A DNA stretch of 64,000 bases from Arthrobacter sp. Hiyo8 (GTDB taxonomy: Bacteria > Actinomycetota > Actinomycetes > Actinomycetales > Micrococcaceae), in assembly GCA_001549895.1 (NCBI GenBank), contig AP014719.1, positions 2,790,001 to 2,854,000 of the forward strand. The letters are read 5' to 3'. Of this stretch, positions 21,779-31,635 are shown piece after piece; positions within the stretch are counted from its first letter, which is position 1; each line of letters starts with the position of its first letter. The position numbers and the translations under genes are program-made. The notes beneath the pieces are model-generated. The model did not search any database, was not told the origin of the DNA, and saw only the letters and a list, made by a program, of their open reading frames with translations.

Positions 21779-23730
21779 TGGGCTGGGCTGGTTGGGTGGA
21801 CGGAGCTGGTTGGGTGAGGGGCGGAGAGTTCGGCCAGGAGGCGGCGGGCCAGGGCGTCGTTCTCGCGGAACGGCGCTGCGTTGGTGCCGGCCGAGCGAAC
21901 GCGCCAGCGCCCCAACCCGAGGTCCAGGGTCCGACGGCGAAAAGCCCCGCCTGCCGCACGCCGTCGGCAGCTAGGACTTCGTGCGAACTCGAGACCAACA
22001 GCTTACCGGTGGAGTGGGGACCGTCCGAGGTGAGGAGCGACTGTTCGGTGCCCCAACCGGCGTCGTGCAGGTCCGCAAGCGCGGGGTTGGCGGACCGTGC
22101 CACCGACGGCGACGGCAAGCGGGCCTCGATGTACGCCGCCGCGTCCACCACCACGGGCGATTGGAAGGAACCGGCCACGAACCGCCCGCTGGCCTCGTCC
22201 GGACGCACCCACATGCCCGGACCCAGGAACTGCAACAATCCGGCCCGGTGCAGGGCAAGGATTTCGCGCAGCCGGTGCGGCGGCGGGCCGGAATCCACGA
22301 AGCTGAAGAAGCCGTGCCACCAACCATGCACCGCTTGTTGGGAGCGCGAATTGAGCCGCTCCTGAGGGACCAGCCGGCCGAGTTCCATGTAGACCCGGAG
22401 CAGGGCCGTGAACAAGGCCAGGGTTTCCGAATGGTCGCGACTCGTGCGGAGCTTGAGGTCGCGTTCAATGTAGTTCGCCACTGATCTCTGCACCGCGGCA
22501 TGGTCCGCGAAGGCGCAACCGCTGAACGGTTGGTCCAGGGCCTCGAGGTCGAGACGGAGGGCCGGGTCCGGGACCGCCGAGGCCACGAGGTTTTCGCGTT
22601 CGCGGCTGTACCAATCCAGGGCATCGAAGCGCGCCGAAAATTCGTCCCAGCCGCCGTGGACGCGTTCCGGATAGCCGGTGAAGAGCTCGCGGTAGTAGGC
22701 GTAGCCGGCGTCTTTGGCGATGAGGGGCCACAGCTGGGTCCGGAAATCCAGCTCCTCGTGTGCGGCGAGCAGCAATTCCACGGCGTCCGCGGTGAAGTAC
22801 CGGGGTGCGCCGACGGGTTCGCCGCGCAGGGTGGAGGAGATCTTGGAGTGGTACGGCACTCCGCGCCGGGAGCCTGCCCAGAGCCGTGGTTCGGCGCCGG
22901 ACGGCACATAGTCCAGGCCGCCGTCGGGCCTGTCTTCGAAGCGGCCGCCACGGCCCTCGAACAAGAGCACCAGAAGGTCCACGAACGCCAGCCCCATGCC
23001 CGAAACCAGGACGTCCTGGCCGGGTGCGATCGCCGAATAGTCGACGTCGGTGGTGTACGACGGCGCCGCGTGGAACCCGCCGTGCCGGGCGGCGAACTCG
23101 GCCAACCGCGCCGATTCCGGCTCGGCGCGGGAGTCCGTGTGGCCCAGCGAGTACACCACGAGGTCTGCCTCCAGCACCCCGCCAGAAGCGAGCCGCACGC
23201 GGTACTTCGCACCGCCGTCGGGCCCTCCCGGACCTCCGGAGAGTGGCGTTCGACAGCGGTTGCCGTGTCCCGGTGGACCGTCACCGTAACGTCCGGGCCG
23301 AGTGCCGCGACGGCCCGGCGGAAGAACCACTCGAGGTACTTGCTCTGGAGCTGCCGGCTAGGAAACGAGGCCGGTGTCAGCACCCGGAGCTGCTCGAGGA
23401 GGTGGGCTTCCAACTCCGGGACGTCGCGGATGGAACCGTCGAGCACGCCCGTTGCCCATGTGGCGAGGCCCGGACCGTCAACGGAGGGACCGTCGCAGGC
23501 CACGGAGTTGTCGGTGAACATCGTGACGTCCGCTGCCGTGGAGTTGAGCAGTAGTCCCGGGCTCTGGTCATAGCGCCAGATCCTCCCGGAACCGGGTTCG
23601 TACGGCTCGACGACGTGGATGGAGAGGGGCCCGTCGAAGAGGCCGGACCTGTTGGCCGCGAGCCGTTCGAGGATGCCGGCTGAGCGCGGGCCACCGCCAA
23701 TGAACACGATCGTGGGGCGAAGGGCGGCAT
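21748..23730 (-). CDS. FAD/NAD(P)-binding protein (three frameshifts)
   Basis: Reconstructed length about 661 residues. The N-terminus MPPFAPTIVFIGGGPRSAGI is the dinucleotide fold of the NAD_binding_9 type FAD/NAD(P)-binding family. Further blocks are DQSPGLLLNSTAADVTMFTD, VVYSLGHTD and DVLVSGMGLAFVDLL. Bases appear missing near 23711 (GCCCC run right after the start), 23240 and 21880; the last restores RPGTNAAPFRENDALARRLL. The start at 23730 is chosen because AGGAG precedes it. The last residues, DSQLLSF, are encoded by the 66-bp repeat. Substrate unknown. Head-to-head with the amino-acid ABC importer, it may supply oxidative chemistry to that pathway. Confidence 0.82.
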
Positions 23731-23854
23731 GGCAACTCCTGTTGGCGGTGGCTGGTGGTACCCGAGCCTAGGGACCCGGCGGGCCCTCGGTCGAGGCCCG
23801 GGTAACGGCCGTTCACCACGCGTCACGGTGCGTCAACAAGCGCAAAGAACGGAC

Positions 23855-23872
23855 TCATATGGCTCCGTATGA
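23855..23872. promoter_or_regulatory. Candidate operator before the ABC importer operon
   Basis: TCATA and TATGA form an inverted repeat with an 8-nt spacer in the 266-bp divergent region between the FAD/NAD(P)-binding gene and the permease gene. It is the only clear dyad there. No regulator gene is adjacent, so this is weak. Confidence 0.3.
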
Positions 23873-23996
23873 AGCCGCGCGAAGCGCGATGAATCCCCAT
23901 GAAGAAGTGCAAAAACCTGCCTTGCAGCCGCTTCGGGAGCGCCCCTAGATTGGCAGCCATCCGATAGCCAACAACCCATACGAAGCGAGGTGGCGC

Positions 23997-25075
23997 ATGA
24001 GTTCAGCAGCAACCACAGTGGCGCAGTCCGCACAGCAATCTGCACCGGAACCGGCGCCCGCCAGCGCCGTCACGGAAAGCCCGACGCCGGCCGCCGGCCG
24101 GGTGCCGCCGCCCGGAGTGCAGCCGAGGGTGCTGCCGCCCCGGGTGCCCCAACCGACTACTCCGGCTACAAGCTGGTCCCGGCCCGGCATCCATGGCGCT
24201 GGGTAGGCACGGTTGTGGTGGCGCTTGGCGTCGTGGCGGTGGCCTGGTCCCTCGCGACGAATCCGCGCTGGGAGTGGGGCGTGGTGGCGCAATGGTTCAC
24301 CGCGCAGTCCGTGGTGAACGGCCTCGTGGAGACACTCAAGCTGACGGCCATCTCCGGCGCGCTCGGCTTTGTCCTCGGTTTCATCCTGGCCCTCATGAGG
24401 CTGTCGGCCTCGCCACTGCTGCTGTCGGTGTCCTGGACGTTTTCCTGGATCTTCCGTTCCACTCCTTTGTTGGTGCAGATGCTGCTTTGGTACAACCTGG
24501 GCTACCTCTACGAGAAAGTCAGCTTGGGCATCCCCTTCACGGATATCCGCTTCTTCGAGGTCCAGACCACCACGCTCATCAGCCAATTCGCTGCGGCAGT
24601 CCTGGGCCTGACCCTCAACCAGGCGGCGTACTCGGCGGAGATCATCCGTGGCGGCATCCTCTCGGTGGATCAGGGCCAGCTCGAGGCAGCCGCGGCCCTA
24701 GGCATTCCGGCGTGGCGACGCTCCACCAGGATCGTCTTGCCGCAGGCCATGCGGGCCATCCTGCCCACCGCTTTCAACGAGATCATCGGCCTGGTCAAGG
24801 GCACCTCAATCGTCTATGTCCTGGCCTATTCCGAGCTCTTCTACACCGTGCAGGTCATCTACAACCGCACCCAGCAAGTCCTTCCGCTGCTCCTCGTGGC
24901 GACCCTCTGGTACGTCGCCATTACCTCGGTCCTGAGCGTCTTCCAGTACTACATCGAGCGGCATTATTCGAAGGGCGCCGTCCGCAACTTGCCGCTCACT
25001 CCGCTGCAGAAGGCAAGGAAGTTCTTTGCCACCCACGCACCCGTGAATTTTGACCGAGCGAAGGACGCCCGATGA
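23997..25075 (+). CDS. Polar amino-acid ABC transporter permease (N-terminal frameshift)
   Basis: Reconstructed length 359 residues. The HisM/GltK-type permease core has at least five helices and the EAA loop LEAAAALGIPAWRRSTRIVL, which docks the ATPase. The unusual N-terminal 60 residues are Ala/Pro-rich and unstructured. That part reads correctly from ATG 23997 (MSSAATTVAQSAQQ) and joins the core if one C is added to CCCC at 24147-24150, giving VPPTDYSGYKLVPARHPWRW. A start at 23990 in the core frame exists but gives a nonsense N-terminus. The gene overlaps the ATPase gene as ATGA. It is the membrane part of an importer whose ATPase and binding protein follow. Confidence 0.88.
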
Positions 25076-25911
25076 GCACCGCTGCTTTTCCCGCTGAGAG
25101 CCCGACGACGGCGGCGCCAGCCGCCGCTGCAACCCGCGGCCACGTGGAAATCACCAACGTCCGCAAGTCCTTTGGGGGAACGGAAGTCCTCAAGGGTGTG
25201 TCCCTGACGGTGCCGCCAGGCGGCGTCGCCGTGATCGTGGGACCCTCCGGCTCGGGGAAGTCCACGCTTCTGCGGACTATTAACCACTTGGAAAAGGTGG
25301 ACGGCGGGTACATCACCATCGACGGCCAATTGGTGGGTTACCAGGTCCGCGGAAACAAGCTGCACGAACTGCGCGAAAAGGACATCCTCAAGCAACGCAC
25401 GGACATCGGCATGGTGTTCCAGAACTTCAACCTGTTCCCGCACCTCACCGCGCTGGAAAACGTGACGGAAGCACCCGTCGTCGCGCTCCACCGGAACAAG
25501 GCCGAAGCGCGCAAGCGCGGGCTGGAACTCCTGGACCGCGTGGGCCTCAAGGACCGGGCCGACGCCTATCCGCGGCAGTTGTCCGGCGGCCAGCAACAGC
25601 GCGTTGCCATCGCCCGGGCGCTTGCCCTTGACCCTAAGATCCTGCTCTTCGACGAACCGACGTCGGCCCTCGATCCGGAGCTGGTCAACGAGGTCCTGGA
25701 CGTCATCCGCGAACTTGCCACCTCCGGCACCACGTTGATCATCGTCACGCACGAAATGGGCTTCGCCCGCGACGTCGCAGACACCGTGGTCTTCATGGAT
25801 CAGGGCCAGATCGTTGAGCAAGGCAGTCCCCAGGAGATCTTCGCGAATCCCCGTGAACCCCGGACGCGGAGCTTCTTCTCCAAAGTCATCGAACCAGCTT
25901 TCAACATCTGA
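25072..25911 (+). CDS. Polar amino-acid ABC transporter ATP-binding protein
   Basis: 279 residues, intact. Walker A GPSGSGKS is at residues 57-64, the Q-loop at [16 protein letters not shown], the signature LSGGQQQR, Walker [15 protein letters not shown] and the H-loop [10 protein letters not shown]. The family is the PAAT-type importers of cystine, glutamine, arginine and similar compounds. An Ala/Pro-rich 20-residue N-terminus precedes the domain, as in the permease. Start ATG overlaps the permease stop (ATGA), so translation is coupled. With the binding protein 12 bp downstream it forms a complete importer. Confidence 0.95.
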   Translation: MSTAAFPAESPTTAAPAAAATRGHVEITNVRKSFGGTEVLKGVSLTVPPGGVAVIVGPSGSGKSTLLRTINHLEKVDGGYITIDGQLVGYQVRGNKLHELREKDILKQRTDIGMVFQNFNLFPHLTALENVTEAPVVALHRNKAEARKRGLELLDRVGLKDRADAYPRQLSGGQQQRVAIARALALDPKILLFDEPTSALDPELVNEVLDVIRELATSGTTLIIVTHEMGFARDVADTVVFMDQGQIVEQGSPQEIFANPREPRTRSFFSKVIEPAFNI

Positions 25912-25923
25912 GGAACCAACCTA

Positions 25924-26920
25924 ATGCCACGCATCAAAACCAGGCTTCTCGCGCTCGCGGTGCTGCCCGCCGTCGTACTCCCGGGCTCGCCGGGTGCTCC
26001 GACCCCGGTGCCTCCGCGGCCGGGCCAGCCCGTCCGCGAGTGCCGCCCGCAACGGCGTCGTCTACAACACCTCGCCCGAGCAGAACCGTATCCGGGCGCA
26101 GAAGGATCCCGCCGCGGCAGCCGCCGTGCCGGCCGCGATCGGCAAGGACGGCAAACTGACCGTTGCCACCACGGCCGGGTCCATCCCGCTGTCCTTCCAT
26201 GCGACGGATGACAAGACCCCGATCGGAGTCGAGGTGGACATCGCCCAGCTCGTGGCCGACAAGCTGGGCCTCGCACTGGACGTGCAGGTCACCTCCTGGG
26301 AGAACTGGCCGCTCAAGACGCAGTCGGGCGATTTCGAAGCGGTCTTCTCGAACGTGGGCATCAATAAGGACCGGGTGAAACTGTTCGACTTCTCCACCTA
26401 CCGCGCCGCGTACATGGGATTCGAAGCCAAGAAATCGTCCACGTACAACATCAAGGGCGCGGACGATATCTCCGGGCTGAAGGTCTCGGTGGGCTCGGGC
26501 ACCAACCAGGAGAAGATCCTCCTGGCCTGGAACAAGGACCTGGAATCCCGTGGCAAGGCTCCGGCAACACTGCAGTACTACTCCTCCGACGCCGACACCA
26601 TCCTGGCGCTCTCCTCGGGCCGGACGGACCTGAACATCGCGCCCTATCCGTCCGTCTCCTACCGCGAGAACACGCGGGACGACCTGAAAGTGGTGGGCAA
26701 AGTCAACGCTGGCTGGCCTTCAGAGACCCTCGTCGCGGCCACCACCCTCAAAGGCAACGGCCTGGCTCCGGCCATCACGGATGCCCTGAATTCGGCGATC
26801 AAGGATGGCTCCTACGGGAAGGTCCTGGACCGCTGGGGCCTTTCGCAGGAAGCCTTGCCGGAATCGAAGACCGTGACAGAGGCAAACTTCGGGAGTGCCC
26901 AGACAGGGAAAACACAGTGA
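25924..26920 (+). CDS. Amino-acid ABC transporter substrate-binding lipoprotein (two frameshifts)
   Basis: Reconstructed length 332 residues. It starts MPRIKTRLLALAVLPAVVL; restoring one C at about 25988 yields the lipobox LAGC and then SDPGAS, and one G at about 26020 restores SPSASAARNGVVYNTSPEQ. The mature part is a family 3 (SBP_bac_3) binding protein: GKLTVATTAGSIPLSFHATD, GVEVDIAQLVADKLG, ENWPLKTQSGDFEAVFSNVG, GSGTNQEKILLAW. It is anchored outside the membrane and delivers substrate to the importer. A close paralog without a transporter is at 40488-41461. It shares a GTGA overlap with the next gene, tying import to the flavin oxidoreductases. Confidence 0.88.
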
Positions 26921-28076
26921 AGTTCCAGGTACTCGACATCATTCCGCACCTGAAGAACCCGCTGACGGGAGAAATCGTCTCGACGGCCGAGCGGCTCAAC
27001 CAAGTGGTGCAGACTGCGCGCCGGGCCGAGGAATTGGGTTTCGATAGTTTCGCTGTGGGGGAGAGGCATGCCGGTGAGTTCATCTCATCGTCCCCGACGA
27101 CGGTCCTCGCCGCCATCGCGGCGGTCACCAACCGTATTCGATTGCAGACCGGCGTCACCGTCTTGTCGGTGCTCGATCCCGTGCGGGTGGCCGAAGACTA
27201 CGCCACGATCGATCAGCTGAGCCGGGCCGCCTGGAACTCGTGATCGGCAAGGGCAACGAAGTGCTGCAATATCCGTTGTTCGGGCTCTCCCTCGATGATC
27301 AGTGGGAGCTGCTCGCCGAAAAGTATGGCTTGTTGCGGAGGCTGTGGCGTGAAGAAAACGTCACCTGGTCCGGCCGTTTCCGGCCCGCATTGAGCGAAGT
27401 GACGACGACGACGCCGCGACCGTTTGCGGGTTCGCCGCGGATTTGGCACGGCTCGGCTACAACCCTGACCTCGGCTGCGCTCGCCGCCCAGTGGGGCGAT
27501 CCACTTTTCACGGCCAACGCCATCCAGCCTCGCGAGAACTACAAGATCCTGATCGACCACTACCGCGAGGAATACGAACGCCACGGCCACGATCCTCGGC
27601 ACCAGTACCTCGGTTCGGGTTCCGGCGCAGGCGGCGTGTTCGTCGCGGACACCACGCAGGAAGCCAAGCGCCAGTTCGGGCCTGTTTATGAGGCCTTGAC
27701 CGCTGGACGCAACGTCCCGGGCAACAATTCGCCGTTCCGGGACATCGAGCATGCCGTGGCTGAAGGGCCAGCACTGGTGGGCAGTCCGGAACAGGTCATC
27801 GACAAAATCCTGAGCTACCACTCGCTCTACGGCCACGATCTCCAATCCATTTCCTTGCCCACCACGTTGCCCTTCGAGCAGCAGCTGGAGATCCTGGAGC
27901 GGTTCGCGCTCGAGGTCATCCCGGCCGTCCGCGCCGCCGCGCCCACGACCTTGTGGGAACCGGCGGATCCCTTTGGTGGCCGCCCGGAATTCGCTGGCGC
28001 CACGTCACCGGACGCTTCCGGAACTGTCACCACAGATCATGCAAACCACAGGAGGAATCATGCCTACGCCCACTGA
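26917..28076 (+). CDS. LLM-class flavin-dependent oxidoreductase (one frameshift)
   Basis: Reconstructed length 386 residues. It is a luciferase-like TIM-barrel monooxygenase: LNQVVQTARRAEELGFDSFAVGERH, RIRLQTGVTVLSVLDPVRVAEDYATIDQLS, then GRLELVIGKGNEVLQYPLFG after one G is restored near 27223. Such enzymes use FMNH2 or F420 and oxygen to oxidise small organic compounds, including organosulfur substrates. GTG start overlaps the binding protein's stop (GTGA). It ends inside the next gene, overlapping it by 17 bp, so the operon is tightly coupled. The substrate is not predictable from sequence alone. Confidence 0.85.
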
Positions 28077-28903
28077 AACGGCTACGTCCACCACTCCGGC
28101 CTTCACCGCAGCCTGGCAGGAATGGCACGCCGAGCACGAGCGTCACCGGGCCGATCCGCACGGATTCCTCGCTGTCACCCATCTGCACTGGCTTGGTTCC
28201 GAAGATGCTCCGCTCGACGGGGTGCCCGGCGCCTGGAGTGTGGAGAACGACGTCGTCACTGTGGTTTTAGGACCAGGCGAAAGCCTGCTTCGGGATGGCC
28301 GGGAACTCAACACCGACGCCGCCGGGGCCACCGTCGTTTTCGGCCCATCGCGGAACGAGACGGCCTCAACCTCAACGCGGGGGACACGGTCGTCGAGCTC
28401 GCCAAGCGCGGCGGCGAGTACATCGTCCGGCCGCGGCACCCGGGAATCCGCTGCTCAACGAATACCGCGGAACGCCCGCATACGCACCGGATGCATCGTT
28501 CGCGGTGAGCGGTACGTTCGTGCCGTTTGAGGTTCCCCGACCGACCACAGTGGGGGCCGCCGTCGAGGGTATCCAGCACGTCTACGAGGCGCCCGGCGAG
28601 CTCCACTTCAACCTCGCGGGCCAGGACTTGGTGCTCACGGCCTTCAACGGACATGCGCCGGGCACACTCTCGGTGCTGTTCACGGATGCGACGTCGGGCA
28701 AGACCACCTACGCGGCCAATCGCTCGCTCACGGTGACCCCGGAATCGGACGGCTCCGTGGTGCTCGACTTCAACCGTGCCGTCAACTTGCCGTGCGCCTA
28801 CACGGACCTTGCCACGTGCCCGCTCCCACCCTCGGAAAACCGGCTGAGCGTGGCCATCGAAGCCGGCGAACAGATCCCTTACGAAAGGCAGGAGCAGCAA
28901 TGA
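28060..28903 (+). CDS. DUF1684 family protein (two frameshifts)
   Basis: Reconstructed length 281 residues. It starts MPTPTETATSTTPAF with GGAGGAATC just upstream. Conserved DUF1684 (COG3358) blocks are seen: WHAEHERHRADPHGFLAVTHLHWL, VELAKRGGEYIVRPRHPG, NEYRGTPAYAPD, VEGIQHVYEAPGELHF, VVLDFNRAVNLPCAYTDLATC and PLPPSENRLSVAIEAGE. The reading frame is lost near 28343 (GGCCC) and 28441 (CCGGG); one base in each repairs it. The family's function is unknown. Here it sits between two flavin monooxygenases behind an amino-acid importer, implying a part in the same catabolic pathway. Stop overlaps the next start (ATGA). Confidence 0.83.
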
Positions 28904-30086
28904 GCGGCATCTCCCGTCCGGGCCAGCCCGGATTCCTGGCCTTGGAGCTCGACGGCGACGGCGCCCACCCCGCGGCCTGGCGCAAAGCCTGGCATGCCCC
29001 GGATGAGTTGCTGAACGGTTCGCGGATCCGGAGCACGGTGCTGGCGGCGGAATCGGCCGGGATTCATGTGGCGACGTTCGCTGATGGGTCTGGGACTGAC
29101 GGCTCCGGCGCTGGCGGGCGAGATGTTGCAGGCCGCCTGAACGCCCTTCAGCGCGCCGCGTTCGCGGGTCCCGTCACGAGTTCCATCGTGCTGGTACCGG
29201 AAGTGGACACGGTCTACACCGAGCCGTTCCACATCTCCACTCAGCTGGCGAGCTTGGACTATGTCTCGGGCGGACGGGCGGGTTGGCTCGTCGCGGCGAG
29301 CGGCTCCGCGGAGGAGGCTGCCGCCGTCGGGCGTTCATTTGTTGAAGGTGCCGCCTTGGCGCAGGAGGCCGCGGCGTCGGTGGAAGTGAGCCGGCGGCTT
29401 TGGGATTCCTGGGAGGACCACGCCGTGATCCGCGACGTCCCCACCGGGCGGTACTTTGACGTGGACAAACTGCACTACATCGACTTCGAGACGCCGGCGG
29501 ATTTCGCAGGGGCCGGGTATTCCGTGAAGGGTCCCTCCATCATTCCGCGCCCGCTGCAGGGGCAATTGCCCGTAGTTGCGCAGGCCGACTTGCTTCGTTC
29601 GGACGCCGACGTGGTGCTGGTGTCCGCTCCGACGCCTTCACTTCTCGCCGAGGAGGTTGCGGACGTGCGTGCCCGGACCGCTGTTGGGGCGGCCCGGTTC
29701 TTGCGGGCGGCCCGGCGGTAGTGGCGGAGCTCGACGTCGTCCTTGACTCGCGTGGGCAAGGCGCCTCCGCGCGGCTCGCCGAACTGGACGCGTTTACTCC
29801 GTGGACCAGTTCCCGGGCGCGCTTCGTCGGCACGGCGGCGGAATTGGTCGACTTCCTTGCCGGGTTGCTGGCCGTGGCCGACGGCGTAAGGCTGCATCCG
29901 GCTGTGCTGGACGTGGAGCTCGAGGAACTGGCGCAGCTGGTGCTGCCTGAGCTCCGTCGCCGTGCGGTCCTGAAGCCTGTTGCCCAGGGCGGCACGTTCC
30001 GGGAACTGCTGGGTCTTGAACGGCCGCTGAGCCGGTACGCGAGCGTGGGCGCGGCGGGCGCCGCCGTCGTTGGCTTGGAAAACTGA
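28900..30086 (+). CDS. LLM-class flavin-dependent monooxygenase (one frameshift)
   Basis: Reconstructed length 395 residues. MSGISRPGQPGFLALELDGD, then STVLAAESAGIHVATFAD, TSSIVLVPEVDTVYTEPFH, STQLASLDYVSGGRAGWLV and RRLWDSWEDHAVIRD are features of the NtaA/SnaA/DszA-like luciferase superfamily. The C-terminal 120 residues (AELDVVLDSRGQ onward) lie in another frame and join when one base is restored at about 29712, giving RAAPAVVAELDVVLD. ATG 28900 overlaps the DUF1684 stop. It is the second of three monooxygenases in the operon. Ytm and yxe operons in Bacillus contain similar pairs for sulfur amino-acid derivatives. Confidence 0.82.
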
Positions 30087-30095
30087 GGAGAGACT

Positions 30096-31503
30096 ATGAC
30101 ACAGCACAACCGTGCTAAATTCCAGCCGAGCGGGAAGATCCAGTTCGGGATCTTCTTCCAGGGCGTCAACTCCGGCACCATCTGGAAAGCGCCTGAATCC
30201 GGTTCGCAGACCGACTTTGAGTCGTTCCGACGGATCGCCCAGACCGCCGAGCGCGGGCTGTTCGCAGCCTTCTTCCTGGGCGAGGGCCTGCGCTTGCGGG
30301 AACATCTCGGACGACCGCACGCCCTGGACGTCGCGGGCAGGCCGGACGCGCAGACCATGCTGGCGGCGCTCGCGTCGGTGACGTCCAATATCGGGCTCGT
30401 GGCCACGCAGAATACGACGTACAACGATCCCGCCGACCTCGCTCACAGGCTCGCCTCCCTCGACTTGCTCTCCGGCGGGCGCGCCGCCTGGAACGTCGTC
30501 ACCACGGACAACGCGTGGACCGGGCCAACTTCCGCCGGGGCGGCTACCTGGACCACGCCGATCGCTATATCCACGCCGAAGCATTCGTGGAGACCGCCAA
30601 GAAGATCTGGGATTCGTGGGAGGACGGAGCGGTCTCCTCGTCCGTCTCCGCGGATTCCTGGGCGGTTCCCGGCCATGCGCGGCGCGTGCACCACTCCGGG
30701 CAGCACTATTCCGTGGACGTCACCCCCCGGCTGCCGCGCAGCGCCCAGTACAGGCCGGTGCTGTTCCAAGCCGGGGATTCCCCGGAAGGACGCGACTTCG
30801 CCGCCCGCCAAGCGGATGTGATCTTCTCGGCGCACCCGAAGTTCGACGACGCCGCGGAGTTCCGCGCCGATATCGTCTCGCGCTCCCTGGCTGCCGGACG
30901 GGGTGCCAACGACGTCCAGATCATGCCGGCGAGCGAATTCATCCTCGCTGCGACTGACGAGGAAGCCCGCGAGAAGAAGGAATGGGTCCGCGGCCTGCAG
31001 ATCGGGCCGCAGCAGGCAGTTGCGTATCTCGAACAGTTCTGGGCCGGGAGTTGTCCGCCTACGATCCCGATGGTCCGCTTCCGGAGATCGATCCGGTGGT
31101 GGAGGAGACCTCCGAGACCCGGGGGAGCGGCTTCCACGGGGCCAAAGCCCGGCAGCTCGCCGAGCAATGGCGCGCCGAAGCTGCCGAGAAGGGGCTGTCG
31201 ATCCGGCAGTTCGTGAGCTCCAGGACGTCCAGGGTTGACGCGACGTTCACCGGATCCTATACAGCCGTGGCCGATACCTTGGCCGAGTACGCCCGGGTGG
31301 GTGCCGTCGACGGCTTCAACATCTCGCCATGGCTTATCCCCACCGGCCTGGACGACATCGTGAACCACTTGGTGCCCGAGCTGCAGGAACGTGGCGTGTA
31401 CCCCACGGAGTACGCAGGCCCGACCCTACGCGAGAACCTGGGCCTCGCGTCGCCGGTGCGCTCGGGGGCGTTGGAGTCGGTACCCGCCGGGCGCGCGCGG
31501 TGA
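30096..31503 (+). CDS. NtaA/SnaA/DszA-family FMN-dependent monooxygenase (two frameshifts)
   Basis: Reconstructed length 469 residues. Family blocks: GKIQFGIFFQGVNSGTIWK, RIAQTAERGLFAAFFLGEGL, LASVTSNIGLVATQNTTYND, LASLDLLSGGRAAWNVVTTDN, GHARRVHHSGQHYSVD and VLFQAGDSPEGRDFAARQAD. Missing bases near 30522 (GGG in WTGANFRRG) and 31044 (GCC in FWARELSAYDPDGP) are restored by homology. These enzymes oxidise chelators, sulfones, pristinamycin or alkylated cysteines with FMNH2 supplied by a reductase. It starts 9 bp after the previous gene and is the last gene of the operon, followed by a hairpin at 31525. Confidence 0.87.
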
Positions 31504-31524
31504 GCTTCCGTGCGCGAGTCGCGG

Positions 31525-31558
31525 CCGCCGTCGTCGGCTTGCAGACCGACGACGGCGG
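31525..31558. terminator. Bidirectional terminator between monooxygenase and ABC-F genes
   Basis: A perfect 13-bp inverted repeat, CCGCCGTCGTCGG with CCGACGACGGCGG, around an 8-nt loop, in the 132-bp gap between two convergent genes. A short open frame across it is an artefact of the hairpin. Confidence 0.75.
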
Positions 31559-31635
31559 TTCGCGCGACCCGGACGCGGAGCTGGTGCGGCTCCAACTGAC
31601 CGTGTGGGAACAACAGCTCTGATTTGCTGCGGGCC

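Noticed and set aside
28792-28899. Upstream start for the second LLM monooxygenase
   Set aside because: The extension lies inside the DUF1684 gene; the ATG at 28900 is supported by GGAGCAGC and the ATGA overlap.
31329-31622. Small gene overlapping the end of the NtaA-type monooxygenase
   Set aside because: Its distinctive part is just the terminator hairpin at 31525-31558, and its start lies within the monooxygenase gene in another frame.
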